Assembly: GCF_026652115.1 (NCBI RefSeq)
Contig: NZ_JAPPSQ010000024.1
Coordinates: forward strand, 1 to 40,643
Origin: Algoriphagus sp. PAP.12
GTDB lineage: Bacteria > Bacteroidota > Bacteroidia > Cytophagales > Cyclobacteriaceae
Direction: 5' to 3'
DNA length: 40,643 bases
Under the pieces are notes generated by a model that saw nothing but the letters and a program-made list of their open reading frames with translations, had not been told where the DNA came from and did not search any database. Below, one piece after another: positions 7,948 to 13,859 of the stretch. Every line of letters starts with the position of its first letter. The first letter of the stretch is position 1. Both the position numbers and the translations under genes were made by a program.

Positions 7948-8804
7948 GGATATGTGATTTGTGACCAAAAAGTCTGAGGAAATTCTTCAATATTTTCAAA
8001 GCCCAATGGCTCGTCTTTTCCATCATTTGGGATGTAGGCCGTTCCAAAGATATAATCCCATAAACTCAGGGAAATTCCATAATTCACACCATGACTTCCC
8101 TCAGGAAGATGCTTGGCATGGTGCCAAGTATGCATGATAGGGTTATTCAATATGTATTTTAAGGGACCGTAAGAAATCTTCACATTGGCATGGTTCAAAT
8201 GACCAATCAATATGGTTACGATGTGCAATACAAAGAAATCATCCAACCCAAAACCGATCATCGCCAACGGAATATACTGAATGGACTTATAGACGATCGT
8301 TTCCATCCAATGGTATCGTAAATGTGCCGCAAAACCCATTTGCTCAACAGAGTGATGGACTTTATGAAACTCCCAAAGCCATGGAACATAATGGAGCAAT
8401 CTGTGAACATTCCATTGGATAAAGTCCGCGACAAGAAACATCAATAGAAATTGTCCCCAAACCGGCCAGGAATTCACTTCAATGGCCACCAAATTGGTGA
8501 CACCAAATACCCCGAGAAAGTCATTGAAAGCCTCTACAAACACATTTGAAAGGGAATTATAGAGGACTAATGAAAACAAAAAGAAGTTGAAAAACATATA
8601 AAATGCATCCAACCAGAAGTCTTTTCGGAACAACGGACGATCTTTTCTCCAAGGGAAAATGATCTCTAGCAACCAGACCCCGATAGAAAGACCCAAAAGC
8701 CAATAAAAATAATTGTGCCATGATGGGTACAGAATCTCTGAAGTCAGATAATTCCAGTACCCATAATAGCCATCTAGAAATATTTTAAAATACTTTTCAA
8801 GCAT
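7926..8804 (-). CDS. Sterol desaturase / fatty acid hydroxylase family membrane di-iron enzyme
   Basis: A 292-aa integral membrane oxygenase of the FA-hydroxylase superfamily. The histidine clusters that bind the di-iron centre are present in order: HRLLH (about residue 133), HKVHH (about 147), a middle HLNHAN segment (about 202) and HTWHHAKH (about 223). Four or more hydrophobic segments precede and flank them. Family members hydroxylate or desaturate lipids such as sterols, fatty acids, carotenoids or hopanoid-like compounds; the substrate cannot be read here. It starts with a TAATG overlap on the tauE stop and is followed by an overlapping small membrane protein, so it belongs to a sulfur-linked operon. 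Confidence 0.87.
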   Translation of the reverse strand: MLEKYFKIFLDGYYGYWNYLTSEILYPSWHNYFYWLLGLSIGVWLLEIIFPWRKDRPLFRKDFWLDAFYMFFNFFLFSLVLYNSLSNVFVEAFNDFLGVFGVTNLVAIEVNSWPVWGQFLLMFLVADFIQWNVHRLLHYVPWLWEFHKVHHSVEQMGFAAHLRYHWMETIVYKSIQYIPLAMIGFGLDDFFVLHIVTILIGHLNHANVKISYGPLKYILNNPIMHTWHHAKHLPEGSHGVNYGISLSLWDYIFGTAYIPNDGKDEPLGFENIEEFPQTFWSQITYPWLKKKK

Positions 8805-9610
8805 TATGCACCGAATAATTCTTTACCGATGATATAAATACCCATAATCAATACAAACCAACCGAAGCCTTTCTTCAAAGCTTTATCATTGATTTTCTTA
8901 GAAAGTGCAGATCCTATGAAAATACCAACTACAGAAAGTCCTGTGAAGATCAACAACATGTTCCAATCAATAGTTTGGTTACTAACATCTCCCAAGAAAC
9001 CAATTAAAGATTTTGCTGCAATGATCAAAAGGGAAGTACCTACAGCCAATTTCATCGGAAGTCTAGCCAAAATCACCAATGCTGGAATAATTAAGAATCC
9101 ACCACCGGCACCTACGATCCCTGTGATCAAACCGACAACTGAACCTTCCAAAGCAATCATTGGAATATTGAATTTCACTTCACTTTCTTCGTCACAATCT
9201 TTACACTTCTTGCTACGAATCATAGAAAATGATGCCGCTAACATGATAATCGCAAAGAAAACCATGATCCCCATATTCTTGCTGACTATCGTCTCTCCTA
9301 CTGTAAACAATGGATCAGGAAGCCATGGAACTAGAAATTTTCTAGTCAAGAAAACGGCAATAAAGGAAGGGATTGCAAATACAAGGGCGGTCTTATAATC
9401 TACCAAACCTTGTCTCATGTAATTACCCGCCCCAACCAAAGAAGTGGAACCTACAACAAATAGAGAATAAGCCGTAGCCAACACTGGATCTACACCTAAA
9501 ATGTAAACCAAAACAGGAACGGTCAAAATAGAGCCGCCCCCACCAATAAGTCCTAAACTCACACCAATTATAATTGCTGCTGCATATCCGATAAGGATTA
9601 ATACATCCAT
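8804..9610 (-). CDS. TauE/SafE family sulfite/sulfur-anion exporter
   Basis: A 268-aa inner-membrane protein with about eight segments in two homologous halves. Each half begins with a glycine-rich helix hairpin: LGLIGGGGSILTVPVLVYIL at residues 19-38 and the GIVGAGGGFLIIPALVIL repeat near residue 170. TauE/SafE proteins export sulfite, sulfoacetate or related anions. The loop between the halves contains a CxxC pair (C136, C139 in KCKDCDEES), which could bind metal or react with sulfur. It is first in a three-gene operon with the hydroxylase (TAATG overlap) and a small membrane protein. It has a perfect -7 element and a Crp-like site upstream. Confidence 0.9.
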   Translation of the reverse strand: MDVLILIGYAAAIIIGVSLGLIGGGGSILTVPVLVYILGVDPVLATAYSLFVVGSTSLVGAGNYMRQGLVDYKTALVFAIPSFIAVFLTRKFLVPWLPDPLFTVGETIVSKNMGIMVFFAIIMLAASFSMIRSKKCKDCDEESEVKFNIPMIALEGSVVGLITGIVGAGGGFLIIPALVILARLPMKLAVGTSLLIIAAKSLIGFLGDVSNQTIDWNMLLIFTGLSVVGIFIGSALSKKINDKALKKGFGWFVLIMGIYIIGKELFGA

Positions 9611-9637
9611 AATTTCAATTTTTTAAGTTTTACCCTA

Positions 9638-9645
9638 CAAAAGTA
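9638..9645 (-). promoter_or_regulatory. -7 promoter element of the tauE operon
   Basis: The minus strand reads TACTTTTG, an exact TAnnTTTG match whose last base is 28 bp upstream of the tauE ATG. The identical octamer is used at the crp gene (11331-11338). Confidence 0.65.
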
Positions 9646-9668
9646 GCTTGGCGAGCTCCCGGTAAGCA

Positions 9669-9682
9669 GTAACAATTGTCAC
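9669..9682 (-). promoter_or_regulatory. Candidate Crp-type operator of the tauE operon
   Basis: In transcription orientation this reads GTGACAATTGTTAC, an imperfect dyad with six of seven pairs. Its centre is 37.5 bp upstream of the last base of the -7 element, the position expected for a class-II activator near -41.5. Confidence 0.6.
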
Positions 9683-9752
9683 ATGTAGTTTATTCCTTTA
9701 GAAAATTAATCCCAACCCCTTCATTTACTGCCAGATTAAATTAGTGAAGAGA

Positions 9753-9766
9753 TTGATTTTTATCAT
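9753..9766 (+). promoter_or_regulatory. Weak Crp/Fnr-type site upstream of usp
   Basis: TTGATTTTTATCAT has a TGA-N6-TCA core and lies 50 bp upstream of the universal stress protein ATG. A poor -7 candidate (TAAATTG, 9789-9795) lies 35.5 bp from its centre. The site is AT-rich, so chance occurrence is possible. Confidence 0.35.
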
Positions 9767-9815
9767 GGTTTTATGATTTTCTTTCCAATAAATTGAGACC
9801 AATAAATGAAAGACC

Positions 9816-10619
9816 ATGAAAATCCTCATCCCAATTGATTTCTCTGACAATTCCATCAAGGCATTAGAATATGCTATTGGACTAGCGGGCCCTAAAAAGT
9901 ATAGCATCACTTTGGTGCATGTAGTAGAGATGGTTTATGATTTTGCTGCACAAACAGCCGTGGCAATTGATGGTATGCATCAAGATGCAAGAGAGTCTTT
10001 GATCAAACTGATTCATAAGTATGATCATACCAATATTGACTTTCATTCCAAAACCTTAGAAGGAACACCTTCTATCCTACTTGCCAAACAAGCTGAAGAG
10101 GAAGATGCAGACTTGATCATCATGGGAACTCATGGAGTTTCTGGAATCAAAAAAGTGATGCTTGGATCTACTGCCGTTGAGGTAGTCAAAGAATCTACCA
10201 AACCGGTTTTATTGGTTCCAGTAGAAGGAAATATTACTTACACATCCAAAATCACCCTGGCTCTAGAAATAGCAAATCATGAAGAACCTTTTATTGAAAG
10301 AGTAATTAAAATTGCTGAATTCTGGGATTTGGATTTAGAAATCCTTCACCTTCAAAACAAATTTGATTTCAAAGAAAAGCTTTCCGTTTTAGGACTACAG
10401 GCCTTTCTCAAACAAAAATTCCCAAAACTAATCAGTGAAGTAATTACTATCCCTACTGTGGAAATAGGAAAAGGATTGGATGCCTATTTTGAAGATAATG
10501 AAGATGCCATATTGACGATGTGCCACCATCACCAAACTTTCTGGCAGCAGATCACAAGTAAAAGTCGCTCTCTTGAAATGGCTTATCACACAAAAGTGCC
10601 TCTCCTGATCATGCTTTAA
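9816..10619 (+). CDS. Tandem-domain universal stress protein
   Basis: A 267-aa cytoplasmic protein made of two UspA-like domains. The N-terminal domain (residues 1-136) is complete. It has the D8 region of the nucleotide pocket and the ATP-binding signature G-x2-G-x9-G-S/T (G104, G107, G117-S118). The C-terminal domain (about 143-267) is divergent and lacks that signature, so only one nucleotide site is expected. It sits inside the sulfur island between the tauE operon and crp, which suggests a stress or redox role under the same conditions. A weak Crp/Fnr-like site lies upstream. Its stop codon is in the loop of the downstream terminator. Confidence 0.9.
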   Translation: MKILIPIDFSDNSIKALEYAIGLAGPKKYSITLVHVVEMVYDFAAQTAVAIDGMHQDARESLIKLIHKYDHTNIDFHSKTLEGTPSILLAKQAEEEDADLIIMGTHGVSGIKKVMLGSTAVEVVKESTKPVLLVPVEGNITYTSKITLALEIANHEEPFIERVIKIAEFWDLDLEILHLQNKFDFKEKLSVLGLQAFLKQKFPKLISEVITIPTVEIGKGLDAYFEDNEDAILTMCHHHQTFWQQITSKSRSLEMAYHTKVPLLIML

Positions 10620-10638
10620 TGTCAGAAGAGGCACTTTT
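10592..10638. terminator. Bidirectional terminator between usp and crp
   Basis: A 12-bp perfect stem, AAAAGTGCCTCT (10592-10603) with AGAGGCACTTTT (10627-10638), is followed by more T. The usp stop codon (10617-10619) is inside the 23-nt loop, so the left arm is coding sequence. It can serve both convergent genes. Confidence 0.85.
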
Positions 10639-10656
10639 TTGAATTTCTATATTGAT

Positions 10657-11313
10657 TTATTTACTCATCAATTCTTCGAAATCATCGCGAATGTAAATCA
10701 CATTCCGGCCCAATTCAATCCACTTTTTCTTCTCTAGCTGTTTTAGAAGTCTAGAAATCACTTCGCGGGAGGTCCCCAATTCTGTGGCTATCTCTTGGTG
10801 AGTAGTATGCAGTTCATTGGTTTTGTGCTGCTTCATTTTGGTTACGATGTAGCGCATCAACCGTTCGTCCATTCTTTTGAATGCAACTGCATCCAGTGCA
10901 ATTAGCATTTCTTGAAACCGACTTTGATAGGTGGAAGAAACAAAGTCTTTCCATTGCTTAAACTCATCGGACAATTGCTCGTGAACGGCAATCGGAACAC
11001 CCAACATCACAGTGGGCTCTTCTACCACAGCTTTTATTTCACTTGGTTTGGAAGCCGAGCAGCAAGTCAATGATAAAGCACAAGTTTCCCCTGCGTCCAG
11101 GTAGTACAAAAACAGCTCTTTACCATCTTCATCCATTCTCATTATTTTGATGGAGCCTTCTAAGACTACTGGGACCATTTTGATGAATTTACCTGGTTCC
11201 ATTAAGACTTTTCCAGGTTCCAAATGCATGATCTGTCCTTTCTCCAAAAGGATTTCCAAGAGTTTAGGATCTGTGAAATTGGGAAGTGCTGATTTGAGTT
11301 CTTCTATAGTCAT
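10657..11313 (-). CDS. Crp/Fnr family regulator with a Cys-Cys motif in the effector domain
   Basis: A 218-aa transcription factor with an N-terminal cyclic-nucleotide-binding-type barrel (about residues 15-110), a dimer helix (about 115-145) and a C-terminal winged HTH (about 165-210). The recognition helix TSREVISRLLKQLE places R183, E184 and R188 with the same spacing as R180, E181 and R185 of E. coli Crp. This predicts GTGA/TCAC half-sites. In place of the cAMP-binding signature it has C78, C84 and C85 (ETCALSLTCCS), a plausible sensor for redox state or sulfane sulfur. It lacks the N-terminal Cys cluster of Fnr. Its own promoter carries a perfect GTGA-N6-TCAC palindrome, suggesting autoregulation. 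Confidence 0.9.
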   Translation of the reverse strand: MTIEELKSALPNFTDPKLLEILLEKGQIMHLEPGKVLMEPGKFIKMVPVVLEGSIKIMRMDEDGKELFLYYLDAGETCALSLTCCSASKPSEIKAVVEEPTVMLGVPIAVHEQLSDEFKQWKDFVSSTYQSRFQEMLIALDAVAFKRMDERLMRYIVTKMKQHKTNELHTTHQEIATELGTSREVISRLLKQLEKKKWIELGRNVIYIRDDFEELMSK

Positions 11314-11330
11314 GATTCTTTTAAAAGCTG

Positions 11331-11338
11331 CAAAAGTA
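11331..11338 (-). promoter_or_regulatory. -7 promoter element of the crp-like gene
   Basis: The minus strand reads TACTTTTG, an exact TAnnTTTG match, with its last base 18 bp upstream of the ATG at 11313. It is identical to the tauE element. Confidence 0.65.
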
Positions 11339-11360
11339 TTTTTTGGTTCCTCTGCAATAA

Positions 11361-11374
11361 GTGATAATTATCAC
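11361..11374 (-). promoter_or_regulatory. Perfect Crp-type palindrome upstream of the crp-like gene
   Basis: GTGATAATTATCAC is a perfect 14-bp palindrome of the form GTGA-N6-TCAC, centred 36.5 bp upstream of the last base of the -7 element. It is the best operator in the island and implies positive autoregulation. Confidence 0.65.
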
Positions 11375-11454
11375 AAGGAAGCAATCAAAAAATGAGCATT
11401 GTAAAGCAATATTTTCTATTAATTTTTTAGTGAATACAAATTTAATACTGAGAA

Positions 11455-11468
11455 GTGACGTAAGTCAC
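11455..11468 (+). promoter_or_regulatory. Crp-type operator upstream of sqr
   Basis: GTGACGTAAGTCAC has intact GTGA and TCAC halves and one central mismatch. It is centred 37.5 bp upstream of the end of the near-consensus -7 element at 11491-11499. Confidence 0.62.
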
Positions 11469-11490
11469 AAAATTTTATTTTAATTAATTA

Positions 11491-11499
11491 TACCTTTTG
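11491..11499 (+). promoter_or_regulatory. Near-consensus -7 element of sqr
   Basis: TACCTTTTG matches TAnnTTTG with one extra T. It ends 22 bp before the ATG at 11521, which makes a TTG start at 11497 improbable because it would lie inside the promoter. Confidence 0.5.
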
Positions 11500-11520
11500 A
11501 CCAATAAAAAGATCCAAACT

Positions 11521-12783
11521 ATGAACCATTTTGAAATAGTAATTATTGGAGGTGGCACTGCAGGAATAACCGTAGCAGCACAATTGAAGAGAAAAGATAA
11601 AAACCTTCAAATCGCGATAATCGAGCCATCAGAAAAGCATTATTACCAACCAGCTTGGACTTTGGTTGGTGCAGGTACTTTTGATTTTAAAGACACCGAA
11701 AGAGATGAGGCTGATTACATCCCTCACGGTGTGGAATGGATAAAAGACAAAGCAACGGGAATTGACCCAGCAAAAAATGAGGTAAGTACAGAATCTTCTG
11801 GTCCAGTCACTTATGATTATTTAGTGGTGGCACCTGGATTAATCATGGCACCGGAATTACTTCCTGGACTCCAAGAAGCTATGGAAAAAAAGGTGGTATG
11901 TAGTAATTATACTGACCCAGAGCATACTTGGGAGGTTTTGAAAAATTTCAAAGGTGGAAATGCCGTTTTCACTCAGCCCACTACTCCTATCAAATGTGGT
12001 GGAGCTCCACAAAAAATCATGTACCTCGCCGAGGAGTATTTCAGAAAATCTGGAGTAAGAGATAAAACCAATGTAGTCTTTGCCACACCTGGAACAGTCA
12101 TATTCGGTGTCCCAGATTTTGCAAAAACCTTGAATAAAATCATTCATGATAGGAATATCATTTTCAAGCCTTTTTATGCTCCCGTAAGAATAGATGCTGA
12201 AAATCAAATTATCTATTTCAAATACGCGAAGCCAGGTGAAAGTAATTGTACCATCATAGAAGGAAATGCCATCGGAGAAGAATTAAGTGGGGATACGGAA
12301 ATCAAGATTCATTTTGACATGCTTCACCTGGCTCCACCTCAAGCAGCGCCAAAATTCATTCAGGACAGTATAGTTTCCATTCAGGAGGGCCCAGGAAAAG
12401 GTTGGGTTGATGTGGACATCCATACACTTCAGCATAAGCGTTTTCCAAATATTTTCTCTTTGGGAGATGTCGCACATTTGCCTACGGCAAAAACTGGTGC
12501 TGCTATCAGAAAACAAGCTCCAGTAGTAGTTGCTAACCTTCTGAAACTAATCCAAACTCATGAGTCGGGGAAAGAATCTTATTCTGGATATTCTTCTTGT
12601 CCATTGGTAACTGGATATGGAAAAATGGTTTTAGCCGAGTTTAAATATGACAATGTAAGAGATAGCGATCCCTTAATTTCAAAATTTGTTGATACTACTA
12701 AAGAACAATACAGTATGTGGCTTCTGAAAAAATATGGATTGCCTTTCATGTATTGGAATCTGATGCTCAGAGGAAAAGCATAG
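11521..12783 (+). CDS. sqr: Sulfide:quinone oxidoreductase-like flavoprotein
   Basis: A 420-aa membrane-associated FAD enzyme. It oxidises sulfide to sulfane sulfur and passes electrons to quinone. The dinucleotide-binding motif IVIIGGGTAGITVAA lies at residues 6-20. The redox cysteines expected in SQR can be placed: C159 in IKCGGAPQK and C360 in YSSCPLV, with a further C127 (VVCSNY). The KCGGAPQK context resembles type II SQRs, which include the mitochondrial enzyme. GDVAHLPTAKTGAAIRKQAP (315-334) is the second FAD-contact segment. The ATG at 11521 is preferred over an upstream TTG that overlaps the -7 element. It has a Crp-like operator upstream and a strong terminator downstream. Confidence 0.92.
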   Translation: MNHFEIVIIGGGTAGITVAAQLKRKDKNLQIAIIEPSEKHYYQPAWTLVGAGTFDFKDTERDEADYIPHGVEWIKDKATGIDPAKNEVSTESSGPVTYDYLVVAPGLIMAPELLPGLQEAMEKKVVCSNYTDPEHTWEVLKNFKGGNAVFTQPTTPIKCGGAPQKIMYLAEEYFRKSGVRDKTNVVFATPGTVIFGVPDFAKTLNKIIHDRNIIFKPFYAPVRIDAENQIIYFKYAKPGESNCTIIEGNAIGEELSGDTEIKIHFDMLHLAPPQAAPKFIQDSIVSIQEGPGKGWVDVDIHTLQHKRFPNIFSLGDVAHLPTAKTGAAIRKQAPVVVANLLKLIQTHESGKESYSGYSSCPLVTGYGKMVLAEFKYDNVRDSDPLISKFVDTTKEQYSMWLLKKYGLPFMYWNLMLRGKA

Positions 12784-12805
12784 CATTTTTTCTTCATAGA
12801 CAGGG

Positions 12806-12837
12806 AGCCCAAACCGATTTTTGGTTTGGGCTTTTTT
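12806..12837 (+). terminator. Intrinsic terminator of sqr
   Basis: AGCCCAAACC (12806-12815), a 7-nt loop, GGTTTGGGCT (12823-12832), then a run of T to 12837: a perfect 10-bp stem 22 bp after the sqr stop. Confidence 0.92.
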
Positions 12838-12890
12838 GTAGCAGATCTAATTGCCCTTTCGTTGGGTAAAAAAAAGGCTATTTTTATACC

Positions 12891-13529
12891 ATGCGGTTCA
12901 ATTCGAAAAAGACACTTCTTACACTCACAATTTTTTCTGGGATGGCCTTGCTTCCCATGTCATGTGATATCACTGATCCTTTCTGTAACAATTCCTGTGG
13001 TTGTGACCCAATCAGTCCTGCCAAAGATTTCATTGTAAAGGGCTTTGAAACAGAAAATATCCAAGCCAATGGAAATGAAGCGAATTCTGAAAATTTCTAC
13101 CCATTTGATCAGGTTTTTAAAACAATTTCTCTGGGTGAAATAGAATATTTAGCAATTCAAGATTCAAAAAAATCCAATAGTTTCCCGGGCATGGCCTTTG
13201 CCTGTAGCTTAGTTCCTGCCAAATCAGCTAACCAATTGATAAATATCCAGATTTTCAATATGGAAAATGTCAATTTGGGAGATGGAGATTCTCTTGCTAT
13301 TGGTCAGGACATCACTCCTCTTTTCGGCATCAATTACATTCATAATCAAGGAACTAGGCCTATTTCAGAATTTTTAGAAGAGGGTTTGACGATTTACTTT
13401 GGTGATGTTTACAAGCTGCAGTTTTTAAAAGATCCAACAGAAGAAGTAGAATTGACATTTAGCATTCGAATTCAACTTCAGGGAGGGCAAGAATTTAACC
13501 TTCAAAACGAGATTTTGAAGATCAGTTAA
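12891..13529 (+). CDS. Lipoprotein with clustered cysteines, function unknown
   Basis: A 212-aa protein with a lipoprotein signal peptide (basic NSKK, hydrophobic core, lipobox LLPMSC with the lipidated C25). Just after it come C32, C36 and C38 (DPFCNNSCGCDP), an unusual concentration that could bind metal or form disulfides. The rest looks like a beta-rich globular domain without recognisable catalytic residues. It could belong to a Bacteroidota lipoprotein DUF family such as DUF5034, but I cannot confirm this. It is monocistronic, lying between the sqr terminator and the feo promoter. Confidence 0.72.
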   Translation: MRFNSKKTLLTLTIFSGMALLPMSCDITDPFCNNSCGCDPISPAKDFIVKGFETENIQANGNEANSENFYPFDQVFKTISLGEIEYLAIQDSKKSNSFPGMAFACSLVPAKSANQLINIQIFNMENVNLGDGDSLAIGQDITPLFGINYIHNQGTRPISEFLEEGLTIYFGDVYKLQFLKDPTEEVELTFSIRIQLQGGQEFNLQNEILKIS

Positions 13530-13594
13530 TAAGGATCATTTCAAAACCTGATAAAAATCTTTTTTATTTTTCTTTAGATTCATTCCAAATAAAT

Positions 13595-13602
13595 TATTTT
13601 TG
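13595..13602 (+). promoter_or_regulatory. -7 promoter element of the feo operon
   Basis: TATTTTTG is an exact TAnnTTTG match, ending 32 bp upstream of the feoA ATG at 13634. The same octamer precedes purC. No convincing Fur box was recognised nearby. Confidence 0.6.
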
Positions 13603-13633
13603 CATTCCGAGTTTAGAAATTACCGGAATTCTT

Positions 13634-13855
13634 ATGACTGCAGACCTAATTCCATTATCAAAAAGTGCGATTATCAAGGACATCGCAAATTCACCTTTGA
13701 AAATCAATCTGATGGAACTTGGATTTCTGCCAGGTAAAACGATCACCCTCCAACATATCGCTCCGATGAATGGTCCTTTGGCTTTTCGTTTGGATGAAAC
13801 GATTCTTGCTCTTCGAAAGACTGAAGCAGCTCTTTTGGATGTACAAATCCTCTGA
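13634..13855 (+). CDS. feoA: Ferrous iron transport protein A
   Basis: A 73-aa SH3-like cytoplasmic protein of the FeoA family. LMELGFLPGKTITLQHIAPM around residues 26-45 is the characteristic strand-turn motif, and FRLDETILALRKTEA fits the C-terminal strands. FeoA is a small accessory partner of the FeoB ferrous iron channel. It is followed after 4 bp by feoB, and the operon also encodes a 38-aa Cys-rich protein. Length is normal for the family. Confidence 0.93.
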   Translation: MTADLIPLSKSAIIKDIANSPLKINLMELGFLPGKTITLQHIAPMNGPLAFRLDETILALRKTEAALLDVQIL

Positions 13856-13859
13856 TTAC

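Noticed and set aside
8889..9398. 169-codon plus-strand open frame across tauE
   Set aside because: It is antisense to a clear TauE/SafE gene and has low-complexity composition with no recognisable domain.
13560..13633. Fur or DtxR-type box before feoA
   Set aside because: AT-rich near-repeats are present, but no dyad matches a known iron-box well enough to report.
13770..13859. Upstream in-frame extension of feoB
   Set aside because: It overlaps feoA in another frame and its translated residues do not resemble a FeoB N-terminus; MSEPTQ at 13860 directly precedes the G domain.
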